A DNA stretch of 64,000 nt from Hyphomicrobiales bacterium (lineage in GTDB: Bacteria; Pseudomonadota; Alphaproteobacteria; Rhizobiales; Rhizobiaceae): positions 1-64,000 of the forward strand of contig UBXM01000001.1 of NCBI GenBank assembly GCA_900469445.1, written 5' to 3'. Of the stretch, positions 10,544 to 20,140 are shown one piece after another (positions within the stretch are counted from its first letter, which is position 1; every line of letters begins with the position of its first letter). The position numbers and the translations under genes are program-made. A model generated the notes under the pieces. That model saw only the letters and a list, made by a program, of their open reading frames with translations, had not been told where the DNA came from and did not search any database.

Positions 10544-12000
10544 GATGCCCTCTCCTCCAGCGCTTGGCGTAGTTCGACATGATCCGAGAACGGCAGCACG
10601 GTGGCGCCGACCGTTTGGCCCTCCTCATGTCCCTTACCGGCAACGATAAGCGTGTCACCGGAACTGAGCATGTTGACTGCATGCCGGATTGCCTTGGCCC
10701 GGTCACCGATTTCGATCGCGCTTGGTGCCGCCGCCATGATCTCGGAGCGGATGACGTCCGGCACTTCCGAACGCGGGTTGTCGTCGGTAACCACGACGAC
10801 ATCGGCAAGCCGCGTGGCAATCTCGCCCATGATCGGCCGCTTGCCCTTGTCGCGATCACCGCCGCAACCGAAGACAACCAGCACCTTGCCGCTGGTGAAT
10901 GGCCGCACGGCGGTCAGCACCTTTTCCAGTGCATCCGGCTTGTGCGCATAATCGACATAGGCAAGCGCACCATCCTTGGTATGCCCGACAAGTTCCAGGC
11001 GTCCGGCAGCGCCCGTCAGCGTCTCCAGTGCCTTGAAAGCGGCCTTCGCCTCGACACCGGTCGAAATCGCCAGACCGGCTGCAACCAGCGCATTGGCCAA
11101 CTGGAAATCACCAGCGAGCGGAATGTCGATTTCGAAAATCTGGCCGTCGTGATGAACCTCGGCCATCTGCTTGTGGCGGAAATGCTCGACGCGTTTTACG
11201 CAGAGATAATCGCCTTTGCGGCCGACGGTGCGGACATCGAGGCCTGAGGCCCTGGCAACGCGGATCGCTTCATCCGACCACGCGTCGTCGGCAAATATCA
11301 CGACCGGCGCGCCCTTCGGCATCAGCGTATCGAACAGCCGCATCTTGGCCGCCATATAGTCTTCGACCGTCGGATGATAATCCATGTGGTCGCGGCCGAG
11401 ATTGGTGAAGGCGGCGGCAGCCAGTCTGACGCCATCAAGACGCGACTGGTCCAGTCCGTGGCTGGACGCCTCCATGGCGCCATGCGTAACACCTTCGTCT
11501 GCGAGTTCGGTCAAAAGCTTCTGCAGCTCGATCGGATCTGGAGTTGTCAGTGAACCGTATTCGTTGCGGCTCGGGGAAATGACGCCGGTCGTACCGATCT
11601 GCGCAGCCTTCAAACCGGCCTTCGCCCAGATCTGTCGAACAAACGAAGCGACGGATGTCTTGCCGGCCGTGCCGGTCACCGCCACCATGGTCTGCGGCTG
11701 TTTTCCATAAAAACGTGCAGCGGCAAGCGCCACGAAACGTCGCGGGTTGGAAACGACGAGAACCGGAATATCCGCATCGACCGGATGGGCTGAGACCGCG
11801 ACCACGGCCCCCTTGGAAGCAGCATCACCGATGAAACCCTGTCCGTCCGCCTTTGAGCCGGCAAGAGCGGCAAACAGCATGCCCGGCTCGATCCTGCGGC
11901 TATCCAAGCAAAGCCCGGTAATCTCGAGATCTCCGAGGGGACCAGCGAGAAGGTCGTTCACTTCCGGAAAATCCGGACCAGCAAGATCACGCAGTTTCAT
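10540..12000 (-). CDS. murE: UDP-MurNAc-L-Ala-D-Glu--meso-diaminopimelate ligase MurE
   Basis: Adds the third stem residue to the murein precursor. The C-terminal motif DDNPRSE (about 404-410) is the meso-diaminopimelate specificity signature, so this cell should make A2pm-type murein, as expected for a Gram-negative. The P-loop [14 protein letters not shown] (about 107-120) and the [13 protein letters not shown] segment ([12 protein letters not shown]) are typical. The 486-residue length is normal. It lies 56 nt after ftsI. Confidence 0.96.
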   Translation of the reverse strand: MKLRDLAGPDFPEVNDLLAGPLGDLEITGLCLDSRRIEPGMLFAALAGSKADGQGFIGDAASKGAVVAVSAHPVDADIPVLVVSNPRRFVALAAARFYGKQPQTMVAVTGTAGKTSVASFVRQIWAKAGLKAAQIGTTGVISPSRNEYGSLTTPDPIELQKLLTELADEGVTHGAMEASSHGLDQSRLDGVRLAAAAFTNLGRDHMDYHPTVEDYMAAKMRLFDTLMPKGAPVVIFADDAWSDEAIRVARASGLDVRTVGRKGDYLCVKRVEHFRHKQMAEVHHDGQIFEIDIPLAGDFQLANALVAAGLAISTGVEAKAAFKALETLTGAAGRLELVGHTKDGALAYVDYAHKPDALEKVLTAVRPFTSGKVLVVFGCGGDRDKGKRPIMGEIATRLADVVVVTDDNPRSEVPDVIRSEIMAAAPSAIEIGDRAKAIRHAVNMLSSGDTLIVAGKGHEEGQTVGATVLPFSDHVELRQALEERAS

Positions 12001-12056
12001 CAGTCTATTCCATCTTTCGAGCGGCGTTCACGAATCGCCGCTCGAGTTGTTGTCGC

Positions 12057-13802
12057 TCAATAAGACACAAGCAGGGCAGAACCGTCATTGCCGAATTTCG
12101 GCTTTACACCGAGAATGGGGGCAGAACGGCTGATGATCTCCTTGACCATCGGCGCCGCCGAGGTTGCGGCCAATGCTGCGCCATTGCCCTTGTCGGTCTT
12201 CGGCTCGTCGCTGAAGCTCAGGACGACATATCGCGGGTCGTCCATCGGAAAGGCTGACAGGAACGCGTTGAAGTTCTTGTCATGGGCGTAACGGCCATTG
12301 ACGACCTTGTCGGCAGTACCCGTCTTGCCGCCGACATCGAAGCCGGGAACGCGGGCGTTTCTGCCGGAGCCATTGGCGCCGTTCCATTCGAACAGATAGC
12401 GCATGTCGCGGCTGGTGGTAGGCTTGAGAACCTGCGCGGCGACGAGATCGGCCTGCTCCTGCGTTCGCGGCAGGAAGGTCGGCTCGATCAGCTTGCCGCC
12501 ATTGACGAGCGCCGCACCGGCAACCGCCGTCTGCAACGGGGTCGTGGAAACGCCATGCCCGAAGGAAATGGTGATCGAATTGATCTTCTTCCATTGCCGC
12601 GGCTGGCTCGGCATTGCCACTTCCGGCAGCTCGGTCTTCATTCGCGACAAGAGGCCGAGACGCGTCAGGAATTCCTTGTGCCCCTCGATACCCACCGCAT
12701 CGGCGATCTTCGCGGTGCCGATGTTGGACGAATACTGGAAAATTTCAGGCACGCTCAGGACACGCCCCTTGCCATGGAAGTCCTTGATGGTGAACCCGCC
12801 GATACGGATGGGGAAGCGCGCATCGAAAGTGCTGTTCAGGTTCATCTTGCCATCGTCGAGACCCATGGCGAGTGTGAATGACTTGAAGGTCGAACCCATT
12901 TCGAACGTGCCGTTCGACATGCGATTGAACCAGCCCTCTTCGCCGCCGGCTGCCGGATCGTTCGGATCGAAATCGGGAGCCGACGCCATGCCGAGAATTT
13001 CACCGGTATGGACGTCGAACACGACGGCGCCCGCGCCGATCGAATGATATTTGCCCATGGACGCTGAAACCACGTCCTGAACGATCGCCTGAACCCGCAG
13101 ATCGATGGAAAGCTTGACCGGCTCAAGCGGCTGGTTCGACGTCATGCCGACAGAAGCAAGATCGGCAAGCCCCTGGCTGTCGATATAACGCTCCATGCCT
13201 GCGACACCGCGATTGTCGATATTCACGTAACCGACGATATGCGCTGCGGTACGGCCACCCGGATAGAAGCGGCGCTTCTCGGGACGGAAGCCGATGCCGG
13301 GAATGCCGAGCGCGAGGATCTGGCTCTGCTGCTTCGGCGTCAGCTGACGGCGAAGCCATTGAAAGCGGGAATTGGACTTGAGCTTGGAGTAGATCGATTT
13401 TGCATCGAGATCGGTCAGCACGGTCGAGAGTTTCTCGACCACTTCGTCGGCATCGACAATCTTGTGCGGCTCGGCAAACAGCGAGACGGTGCGGATGTCC
13501 GTAGCGAGGATTGCGCCATTGCGGTCGACGATATCCGGACGCGAAGCCATCAACCGGTCCGCCGGCAGGATGCTCGACGTGATCTCCGGCTGCGCCATGC
13601 CATATTGCACGAGGCGTCCGCCGATAACCACATAAAACACCGCAAAACCTGCGATCAGAAGGCCGACACGATTTCGTGCCTGCGACGACTTCTTCTTGCG
13701 CGTTCCTTCGAATGCCGCACCGCCGGCAACCGACCTGCCCTTGCGGTCGGACGAAAAATGCGCCCGGCGCTTGACCACCATCACTCTAGAAAGAAAAGAC
13801 AT
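12057..13802 (-). CDS. ftsI: Septal transpeptidase FtsI (PBP3)
   Basis: Class B penicillin-binding protein that crosslinks septal peptidoglycan together with FtsW. The cytoplasmic N-terminus is unusually basic, followed by one transmembrane anchor (about residues 48-67), a pedestal domain, and the transpeptidase domain with active-site tetrad STFK (in MGSTFKSFT), SSN (in YSSNIGT) and KTGT (in VGGKTGTADK). The 581-residue length fits. Its stretch of Lys/Arg before the anchor is typical for rhizobial FtsI. The start overlaps the ftsL-like stop by one base. Confidence 0.95.
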   Translation of the reverse strand: MSFLSRVMVVKRRAHFSSDRKGRSVAGGAAFEGTRKKKSSQARNRVGLLIAGFAVFYVVIGGRLVQYGMAQPEITSSILPADRLMASRPDIVDRNGAILATDIRTVSLFAEPHKIVDADEVVEKLSTVLTDLDAKSIYSKLKSNSRFQWLRRQLTPKQQSQILALGIPGIGFRPEKRRFYPGGRTAAHIVGYVNIDNRGVAGMERYIDSQGLADLASVGMTSNQPLEPVKLSIDLRVQAIVQDVVSASMGKYHSIGAGAVVFDVHTGEILGMASAPDFDPNDPAAGGEEGWFNRMSNGTFEMGSTFKSFTLAMGLDDGKMNLNSTFDARFPIRIGGFTIKDFHGKGRVLSVPEIFQYSSNIGTAKIADAVGIEGHKEFLTRLGLLSRMKTELPEVAMPSQPRQWKKINSITISFGHGVSTTPLQTAVAGAALVNGGKLIEPTFLPRTQEQADLVAAQVLKPTTSRDMRYLFEWNGANGSGRNARVPGFDVGGKTGTADKVVNGRYAHDKNFNAFLSAFPMDDPRYVVLSFSDEPKTDKGNGAALAATSAAPMVKEIISRSAPILGVKPKFGNDGSALLVSY

Positions 13803-14266
13803 TAGCGCCTCACCGAGCCAGTGGACATGTTATCGGGTGTCCAGCCGCGCGGCAGCGGCAGCGGAACCTTGGGGGCAGGCGTCGCCTTGGCCTGTTCGAC
13901 GCCCTTGAGCGCCGCAGCCACTTCGCCATTCTTGCCTGCGATGATATCCTCGATCGTCGTATCGGGTTGTGGGAGTTGCGATCTGTGCATGGGCAGCTCC
14001 TTCGGCATGGCGAGTTGTGTCGGCTGGGTGGGAAGGAGACCCAGCTCCGAGTCGTAGTTCTTTATCAAGGGCTGCAGACGGTTAGGCTGCGTCACGAGAG
14101 CCCAATCCGCCTTCAAAAGATCGATCGTGTCACGCTCGAGCCTGATTTCGGCCTCCAGTCGGCGAACCTCGCTAAGCTTCTCGTCCGCCCGATGCTTGAT
14201 CGTATAGGTGACGACCGCCATCGTGGTCATCACGCCGATCAGGACGAGATCGAAACTCCTCAGCAT
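13802..14266 (-). CDS. ftsL: FtsL-like cell division protein
   Basis: A 154-residue bitopic protein with a short cytoplasmic N-terminus, one transmembrane helix (about 5-22) and a coiled-coil-prone segment (KLSEVRRLEAEIRLERDTIDLLKADWALV), followed by a Pro-rich tail ending in VRR. FtsL sequences are poorly conserved, so the call depends mainly on this topology and on position between rsmH and ftsI, the canonical place. FtsL in other bacteria bridges FtsB/FtsQ to FtsW-FtsI in the divisome. The long proline-rich C-terminal extension (about residues 95-150) is typical of alphaproteobacterial versions. Confidence 0.82.
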   Translation of the reverse strand: MLRSFDLVLIGVMTTMAVVTYTIKHRADEKLSEVRRLEAEIRLERDTIDLLKADWALVTQPNRLQPLIKNYDSELGLLPTQPTQLAMPKELPMHRSQLPQPDTTIEDIIAGKNGEVAAALKGVEQAKATPAPKVPLPLPRGWTPDNMSTGSVRR

Positions 14267-14268
14267 CC

Positions 14269-15294
14269 TCAGGCTCCCATGGTCGCGAGGCTGGCCAGAT
14301 CGGGCAGCGCAAAGATAGACAGATCATCGGCGCCCGGCTTCGCCTCGGTACGAACCCCCATGCGCAGCTTGGCCGAGCGCGCGCGCGGATTGATCTCTGC
14401 TTCGGCTTCGCTGGCGGCGATCATCTGCTTGCCGGGAAACTCGAAAACGGCGGATCGAACCTCGACCGCCGGCATATGCCGGGAACCGGACGCCTTGCCG
14501 GAGCGATCAGAGAAGAACTGCTTGACGATCCGGTCTTCGAGAGAGTGGAACGTCACGACAACCAGCCGGCCGCCCGGCTTGAGCGACCGCTCGGCAGCAA
14601 AGAGCGCACGAGCCAGCTCGCCAAGCTCGTCATTGACGAAGATCCGAAGCGCCTGAAAAACGCGCGTTGCCGGATGGATCTTGTCCTTAGCTTTCCGCGG
14701 ATTGACGCTTTCGATCAGATTGGCGAGATCGCGGGTCGTCTCGAAAGGCTGGGTCGCACGACGCTTCTCGATCGCACGAGCGATACGCCCCGGATGTTTC
14801 TCTTCGCCTAGAAACCCGAAGATACGGATCAGATCACCGACTTTGGCGCGATTGACGACATCCGCTGCGGAAACACCTGCAGATGACATCCGCATATCGA
14901 GCGGCCCATTCCGTTGGAACGAAAAACCACGCTCGGCTTCGTCGATCTGCATGGACGACACACCGATATCGAGAACGACGCCATCCAGACCGCCGTCGGG
15001 GACAAAATCCGCCAAGCGGGAAAACTGGGAATGATTGAGAGAAAGACGCCCCTGACTTTGCTGAACAAGCGCCTGCCCCGCAGAGATCGCGGTAGGATCG
15101 CGATCGAGAGCGATCACCGACGAACCGGCAGAAAGAAGCGCGGACGTATAGCCGCCAGCACCGAACGTACCATCGAGGATAGCCTTGCCTGCCTCAGGCT
15201 GAAGCGCGCGAACCACCTCATCGAGCAGAACCGGAATATGGCGAGCCGGCCCACCTTCGGCCTCAACCTCAGCACCATCCGACTTATTCACCAT
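14269..15294 (-). CDS. rsmH: 16S rRNA (cytosine1402-N4)-methyltransferase RsmH (MraW)
   Basis: SAM-dependent methyltransferase that modifies C1402 of 16S rRNA. The N-terminal [10 protein letters not shown] and the SAM loop [14 protein letters not shown] (about 41-54) are diagnostic; [12 protein letters not shown] and [16 protein letters not shown] are the conserved downstream motifs. The chosen ATG gives 341 residues and has GAGAG about 8 nt upstream; a TTG six codons further upstream is less likely. This is the first gene of the visible dcw cluster. No mraZ gene precedes it, which is unusual. Confidence 0.93.
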   Translation of the reverse strand: MVNKSDGAEVEAEGGPARHIPVLLDEVVRALQPEAGKAILDGTFGAGGYTSALLSAGSSVIALDRDPTAISAGQALVQQSQGRLSLNHSQFSRLADFVPDGGLDGVVLDIGVSSMQIDEAERGFSFQRNGPLDMRMSSAGVSAADVVNRAKVGDLIRIFGFLGEEKHPGRIARAIEKRRATQPFETTRDLANLIESVNPRKAKDKIHPATRVFQALRIFVNDELGELARALFAAERSLKPGGRLVVVTFHSLEDRIVKQFFSDRSGKASGSRHMPAVEVRSAVFEFPGKQMIAASEAEAEINPRARSAKLRMGVRTEAKPGADDLSIFALPDLASLATMGA

Positions 15295-15689
15295 ACCGCA
15301 CTCTCGCTGCAATTAGAGCAGAAAACAGAAACCTCTATCGCTCGCCACGTCAGCTTCACTTCAAGACTATCCGCGAGGGATGAAAGGACCCGATTGAGAG
15401 GCAGAACATCGCCCCATCGCAGCATGAAAATGAAACAACATTCGACCAAAGAGACGCCCGAGGAACGAGCCCCGCAAGCCCTTTCCGATCAGCATTTATT
15501 TATGACCCGTTAAGTTTAACAAAACATTACCAAGGCGACGCTGATCACCAGGTGTCAGCGCCATGAAACCCTGAAAAATCATCAATTAAGTCATTGAAAT
15601 CGAATACCCCTTCGGCTGAACCGAAGGGAATGAAACAAGTCAGGCTTAGCGACGCTCATAGCGAGCTCATCGCCCTATCGTCGCCGTGA
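15295..15689. other. Intergenic region between rsmH and rnpB
   Basis: About 395 bases with no supported gene. It is the presumed promoter region of the dcw cluster (minus strand). There is no frame for mraZ, which would need about 440 bases. It contains an AT-richer stretch (15490-15530) with GTTAAGTTTAAC and the rnpB-distal hairpin at 15608-15628. No convincing -35/-10 pair could be chosen. Confidence 0.6.
15608..15628 (-). terminator. Hairpin downstream of rnpB, possible terminator
   Basis: Perfect 8-bp stem CCCTTCGG / CCGAAGGG with a five-base loop, about 65 nt beyond the rnpB 3' end. There is no proper T tract on the minus strand, so it may be a weak or factor-assisted terminator. Confidence 0.45.
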
Positions 15690-16107
15690 AATAAGATTCG
15701 CCAGTTGGCCTGTAAGCCGGGTTCTGTATGGCCCCGGTGCGAACACCGGAACGTGGCAGCCATTCATCTGGGACGATGCTTGCACATCGCCTCGCGCAAC
15801 CCACCCGGATGACTGGCCCAGAAACAGGCTGTAAGCGCTTGTGGCGCCCCGCGTCATCCCTATTCGGTCTTGCTCCCGGTGGGGTTTACCTTGCCGCCGC
15901 TGTCACCAGAGGCGCGGTGGGCTCTTACCCCACCCTTTCACCCTTACCCCGCATATAGCGAGGCGGTTTGCTTTCTGTGGCACTTTCCCTAGGGTCGCCC
16001 CCGCCGGACGTTATCCGGCACCGTGTTTCCGTGGAGCCCGGACTTTCCTCACCCTACCGCCTTTCGGCATTGGTAAAGCGCGGCTGCCCGGCCAACTGGC
16101 ATCGGCT
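15690..16107 (-). ncRNA. rnpB: RNase P RNA (type A)
   Basis: Catalytic RNA that matures tRNA 5' ends. Read on the minus strand, it starts near GGAGCCGATGCCAGTTGGCC and ends with AGAACCCGGCTTACAGG then GGCCAACTGGCGAAT. The two 11-base segments at 16090-16100 and 15700-15710 pair to form helix P1. The universally conserved core GAGGAAAGTCCGGGCTCC (complement of 16033-16050) is present exactly, and the GGTAAGAGCCCACC segment follows further 3'. The exact ends are estimated to within a few bases from P1. Location beside the dcw cluster is common in rhizobia. Confidence 0.95.
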
Positions 16108-16225
16108 CCATAAACGGTTTGATCTGCAAAGGCCACAGCGAAGGGCAAAGAATCCGTCCGAAAGACATGTCGTGCGAAGCGCTTCGGTCGACTTCCGGAA
16201 TCAAAACATCAACAACGGCAAACCG

Positions 16226-16861
16226 TCAGAACATCAGCGGATATGTCCGCCCGTAATCCAGAGCCACCGTCGCATAGGAAACGATCTCCGTGGGCTTTGC
16301 CCGCTCCATCGAAGCAATCACGGTCTCAACCTTGTTGCAGTAGCGCTGCGACACAGGGTTCATGCGCTTCGCACCATGCCCGGCATTGTATTTGAGGATC
16401 GTGCGGCAGAGCTTTCCGTCACCCAGCTCATGCGCTCCGGCAAGGTATTTCATACCATAGCGGATATTTGTCTCGGGATCGTAGAGACCGGAAGGACGCC
16501 CCTTGAAGCCCATCAGTTTGGCCGTCGCGGGCTTGATCTGCATCAGACCGATTTCTCCGGCGCTGCCTTTTGCTGTCGGCTCAAAACTGCTTTCGATCCG
16601 CACCACCGCCATCGCGAGCTCGACCGGGACGTCATATTGGTCGGCATATTGACGGATCAGTCCCTGGTAACGCGTCTGGCGAAGGGCAAGCCGCTCCTCG
16701 GGTGTTTTGGCCTGCCCATCGCTTTCGCGTGTTTCCGAGGGTGCGACTATCCGCTTATCGATTGAGCCGCTCGTTTCTCCGCCATCCTCGGCGCGCACGA
16801 AATCCGTACCCGCAGCAAGCACGACCATGCTCGCTGCGGCTGCAATAGCCAACATTCTCAT
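16226..16861 (-). CDS. Secreted lytic transglycosylase (SLT family)
   Basis: 211 residues: a signal peptide (MRMLAIAAAASMVVLAAG, cleaved near residue 24), a polar linker, and an SLT-type lysozyme-like domain from about residue 75. The catalytic glutamate lies in VRIESSFEP, followed by GEIGLMQIKP and the substrate-binding LKYNAGHG. Such enzymes cleave the MurNAc-GlcNAc bond non-hydrolytically in the periplasm. The chosen ATG has GGAGA about 10 nt upstream and gives a proper signal peptide; the much longer open frame upstream has no such feature. It is about 120 nt downstream of the rnpB 5' end and appears monocistronic. Confidence 0.85.
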   Translation of the reverse strand: MRMLAIAAAASMVVLAAGTDFVRAEDGGETSGSIDKRIVAPSETRESDGQAKTPEERLALRQTRYQGLIRQYADQYDVPVELAMAVVRIESSFEPTAKGSAGEIGLMQIKPATAKLMGFKGRPSGLYDPETNIRYGMKYLAGAHELGDGKLCRTILKYNAGHGAKRMNPVSQRYCNKVETVIASMERAKPTEIVSYATVALDYGRTYPLMF

Positions 16862-17109
16862 GAAGTAAGTCAGTCTCCGGGCAAGGTCCTTAAACTCAAG
16901 GGACCTGGAAGGTTCGCGGAGGGCAAAAACCCATCCATCAGAAACACCGCCGGAAAGACGATGCGTCCGTTGACGAAACCTGTTCGTTTTTCTTTGCAAT
17001 CCCCGCCTACAAGGCGATTGCGCGAGCCACTGCTTAAACCCGGTTATTAAGGAAAGTCTGTGGCAGCGCAGCAAAATGCCGATTCTACTACTTTACAACT
17101 CGTAGAATT

Positions 17110-17883
17110 TCAGGCTTCGGGCTGCCTATATTTCGGCAGCGATGTCAGCAATCTGTGCAACGTGTCTATCGTAGAGAAATCGGCAATTCCATCCACCAGA
17201 GCCGGGCGAAAATGCCGCTGGAACGCCTCGAGCACACCCTTCGTGCGCTCACAGAAATTGCCAGTTATCTCAAGATCGTAACCGTAAAGCGACAGCATGG
17301 ATTGCAGAGCCTCTATCGGCTGCCCCGCTTCTCCCAGCTGAAAAAACCGTCCACCGGCAATCGGGCTTGCTTCGACCCAGTGACCGACGCCCGCCTCATG
17401 CAGCGTTTTCCAAGGGAAATTCTCGCCCGGATCGACCTTGCGGATCGGCGCCACATCCGAGTGACCCAATACCCGTTCCGGCCGGATCGACCACCGTTTG
17501 CCGCAATCCAGACACAATTGCACGACCGCTTCGATCTGAGCGGCGGGGAATATGGGAAGGCCACCAGGATGCCCGGGATTGGCAATCTCGATGCCGATCG
17601 AACAGGAATTGATGTCGACCTCTCCGGCCCAGGCGCTCTTGCCCGCGTGCCACGCACGCTGCCCCTCCTGGACCAACTGGATCACACGTCCGTCCTCATG
17701 GACGAAATAATGGCTGGAAACCTGGCTCTCTTCGTTACAGAGCCAGTTCAGCGCCTGATCCGCATCCGGCATGCCTGTGTAATGAAGGATGATCGCATCG
17801 GGACTGCTACCGGAGACGCGCTCTCCATGATTTGGAGAAGGCCGGACAGATGCTCCCGCATAGTCCGCAACGAAATCACTCAT
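17110..17883 (-). CDS. N-acetylmuramoyl-L-alanine amidase (AmpD/AmiD type)
   Basis: 257-residue zinc amidase_2 domain protein with a C-terminal peptidoglycan-binding-like helical domain (about 190-250). It hydrolyses the bond between N-acetylmuramic acid and the peptide stem. Likely zinc ligands are His in AIILHYTGMPDAD (about 34) and the His/Asp pair in VLGHSDVAP...KVDPG (about 143-155). No signal peptide is visible, so a cytosolic, murein-recycling role like AmpD is likely, though AmiD-type proteins are larger and carry a similar C-terminal domain. The start overlaps the TerB-DnaJ gene by four bases. Confidence 0.88.
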   Translation of the reverse strand: MSDFVADYAGASVRPSPNHGERVSGSSPDAIILHYTGMPDADQALNWLCNEESQVSSHYFVHEDGRVIQLVQEGQRAWHAGKSAWAGEVDINSCSIGIEIANPGHPGGLPIFPAAQIEAVVQLCLDCGKRWSIRPERVLGHSDVAPIRKVDPGENFPWKTLHEAGVGHWVEASPIAGGRFFQLGEAGQPIEALQSMLSLYGYDLEITGNFCERTKGVLEAFQRHFRPALVDGIADFSTIDTLHRLLTSLPKYRQPEA

Positions 17884-18623
17884 GCTGCGCGGCGCTCTTT
17901 CTCGATCGCTTCATAAGCTGCATTCAGCGCAGCCATCCGCTCATGTGCAGCCGCGTGGAGCGTTGCAGGCACGCCACGGGCGATCAGACGGTCGGGGTGA
18001 TGTTCGGAGACCAGCAGACGGTATTGCTTCCGGATCGCGGCAAAATCGTCCTCGGGCGAAACACCGAGTACCAGATAGGGGTCCCGGCCGTCGAGATGCA
18101 CGTGCCTTGCCATGATGCGGCGGAAATGCTCGTCCGTTATGCGGAAAATCTCGGCGATGCGACCGAGGAAGAGCAGCTCCTTCTCGTGCACCAGCCCGTC
18201 CGCCTTGGCGATATGGAAAAGACCGTCGACAACGCTCTCCAGCATTGGACAATTCTCGGCGGCACCGGAACTGCAAAGACCGGAAAGCTTGGTTGCATAG
18301 GCCTCATAACCTGCCACGTCCTGCCGCGCGAGATTGTATAGGCGAGCAACGTTACGGGCTTCTTCGTCCGGAAAATCGAAAATCTGCTGAAACGCCTTCA
18401 CCTCCGCTTCGGTGACGATGCCGTCGGCTTTCGCCATTTTCGCCGAAAGCGCGATGATGGCGACGGAAAAGGAAACTTTCCGACGTGTTTCCGGATCGCC
18501 TTCGAAAAGAGTGCGGATAGCCTCCACGACACGCCCCAGGGCATTACCGGCAGCATCGCCGATTGCACTGACGAGTCGCTCCCACAACGAGGAGATCTGC
18601 AAACAGGAAAAATCGAATATCAT
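17880..18623 (-). CDS. DjlA-like protein: TerB domain plus C-terminal DnaJ domain
   Basis: 247 residues. The central all-helical region (about 50-165) resembles the TerB/DjlA tellurite-resistance-type domain, with two repeats containing AKADGIVTEAEV and AKADGLVHEKEL. A J-domain follows (about 180-245) with the essential HPD tripeptide in SEHHPDRLI, so it should stimulate an Hsp70 partner. Unlike E. coli DjlA there is no obvious N-terminal membrane helix with the chosen start, which has AGGCGG close upstream. It overlaps the amidase gene by ATGA, suggesting a two-gene operon linking a J-protein to murein recycling. Confidence 0.82.
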   Translation of the reverse strand: MIFDFSCLQISSLWERLVSAIGDAAGNALGRVVEAIRTLFEGDPETRRKVSFSVAIIALSAKMAKADGIVTEAEVKAFQQIFDFPDEEARNVARLYNLARQDVAGYEAYATKLSGLCSSGAAENCPMLESVVDGLFHIAKADGLVHEKELLFLGRIAEIFRITDEHFRRIMARHVHLDGRDPYLVLGVSPEDDFAAIRKQYRLLVSEHHPDRLIARGVPATLHAAAHERMAALNAAYEAIEKERRAA

Positions 18624-18754
18624 CCGCCTAAATGACCAGATTACGCCGAAAAATGCAACGGATCGGGCGATCGTCACCGGATTAAACTATGTTCATGTTA
18701 TCCGAACAATCAGCTGTGATGTCGTTTGGACGCATAGACACATCCATTTGAAAG

Positions 18755-18766
18755 AATAACGTTATT
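18755..18766. repeat. 12-bp palindrome AATAACGTTATT upstream of pfp
   Basis: A perfect 12-bp palindrome in the divergent region between the DjlA-like gene and pfp, about 120 bases before the pfp start. It may be a regulator site or chance; no matching copy was noticed elsewhere in the window. Confidence 0.3.
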
Positions 18767-18888
18767 GCCCCGCCGAAGATACGGCGGATGGCTGCATGCG
18801 CGAAGAAATACCCTTTACACCGCCTGCCCTCTATCGCATCCATACCACCGGAAAACAGTGGGGAGCGCTCGCGCGCGACGGAGGAACC

Positions 18889-20100
18889 ATGACCAAACAA
18901 AAAGTCGCAATGCTGACCGCGGGCGGTCTTGCTCCCTGTCTCTCCTCGGCTGTAGGCGGCCTCATCCAGCGTTATACCGATGTTGCGCCGGATGCCGAAC
19001 TGATCGCCTACCGATCCGGATATCAGGGCCTTCTGCTTTCTGATCGAATCGACATCACATCGGAAATGCGGGAGAAGTCACACCTGCTCCACCGTTATGG
19101 CGGCTCGCCCATCGGCAACAGCCGCGTCAAGCTGACAAATGCCGCCGACTGCGTGAAGCGAGGCCTGATCAAGGAGGGGCAGAACCCGCTGGCCGTTGCG
19201 GCCGAACAACTGGCGGAAGATGGCGTGACCATTCTTCACACGATCGGTGGTGACGATACCAATACCGTGGCTGCCGATCTGGCAGCCTATCTCGGCGCCA
19301 ATGGTTACGATCTGACGGTTGTCGGCCTGCCGAAAACGGTCGACAACGATATCGTCCCCATCCGCCAGTCACTCGGCGCCGGGACAGCGGCCGAGGTCGG
19401 CGCTGCATTCTTCGACAATGTCTCGAATGAACAGACGGCCGCACCACGCACGCTCATCATCCACGAAGTCATGGGGCGCCATTGCGGCTGGCTGACCGCC
19501 GCAACTGCGCGCGCCTATATCCAGAAAGGCCGGTCGAACGAATATATCGACGGCTTCCTGATGAACGACGAAATGAAGAGCATAGATGGCCTTTATCTTC
19601 CCGAAATGGCCTTCGATGCGGAAAAAGAAGCGGCTCGTTTGAGGGAGGTCATGGACAAGCGCGGTTTCGCGACGATCTTTGTGTCCGAAGGAGCCTGCCT
19701 CGACGCGATCGTTGCCGAACGCGAGGCCGCCGGCGAAAACGTTGCGCGTGATGCATTCGGCCACGTCAAGATCGACACGATCAATGTCGGAGGCTGGTTC
19801 CAGAAACAGTTTGCAGCGCGGATCGATGCGGAACGGTCCCTAGTACAGAAGTCCGGTTATTTCGCCAGATCGGCGCCCGCCAATGGCGAAGATCTGAGAT
19901 TGATACAGGGAATGGTCGATCTTGCTGTCGAAAGCGCGCTGAACAAGGTCTCTGGTGTAACAGGCCATGACGAAGATCAGAACGGGAAGCTCAGAACGAT
20001 CGAATTTCCGCGCATCAAGGGTGGTAAACCGTTCGATATGACGGCAAGATGGTTTGGCGATGTAATGGAAACCATCGGCCAGTCCTTCGAACCGGCCTGA
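18889..20100 (+). CDS. pfp: Pyrophosphate--fructose-6-phosphate 1-phosphotransferase
   Basis: Reversible glycolytic/gluconeogenic enzyme that phosphorylates fructose-6-phosphate with pyrophosphate. Residues 120-125 read GGDDTN: the second Asp at the position held by Gly in ATP-dependent enzymes marks PPi use. PKTVDND (149-154) holds the catalytic base and the PPi-type lysine; MGRHCGW (195-201) binds the sugar. Length 403 fits the bacterial PPi-PFK clade. The ATG is chosen because GGAGGA lies five bases upstream; an in-frame upstream start adds 31 non-conserved residues. Divergent from the DjlA-like gene, with a 265-bp region between. Confidence 0.92.
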   Translation: MTKQKVAMLTAGGLAPCLSSAVGGLIQRYTDVAPDAELIAYRSGYQGLLLSDRIDITSEMREKSHLLHRYGGSPIGNSRVKLTNAADCVKRGLIKEGQNPLAVAAEQLAEDGVTILHTIGGDDTNTVAADLAAYLGANGYDLTVVGLPKTVDNDIVPIRQSLGAGTAAEVGAAFFDNVSNEQTAAPRTLIIHEVMGRHCGWLTAATARAYIQKGRSNEYIDGFLMNDEMKSIDGLYLPEMAFDAEKEAARLREVMDKRGFATIFVSEGACLDAIVAEREAAGENVARDAFGHVKIDTINVGGWFQKQFAARIDAERSLVQKSGYFARSAPANGEDLRLIQGMVDLAVESALNKVSGVTGHDEDQNGKLRTIEFPRIKGGKPFDMTARWFGDVMETIGQSFEPA

Positions 20101-20140
20101 TGGAAAAATGACGGGTACCGTGGTACCTGGGAGGGTGATG

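Noticed and set aside
15509..15520. GTTAAGTTTAAC as possible CtrA site upstream of dcw
   Set aside because: TTAA elements are spaced by 2 bases, not the 7 of the CtrA motif.
18690..18708. TGTTC and GAACA arms upstream of pfp
   Set aside because: Only 5-bp arms with a 9-bp spacer; expected by chance.
20114..20127. Two GGTACC hexamers separated by GT before the LysE-like gene
   Set aside because: Too short for a convincing operator or terminator and no T-run; kept only as a remark.
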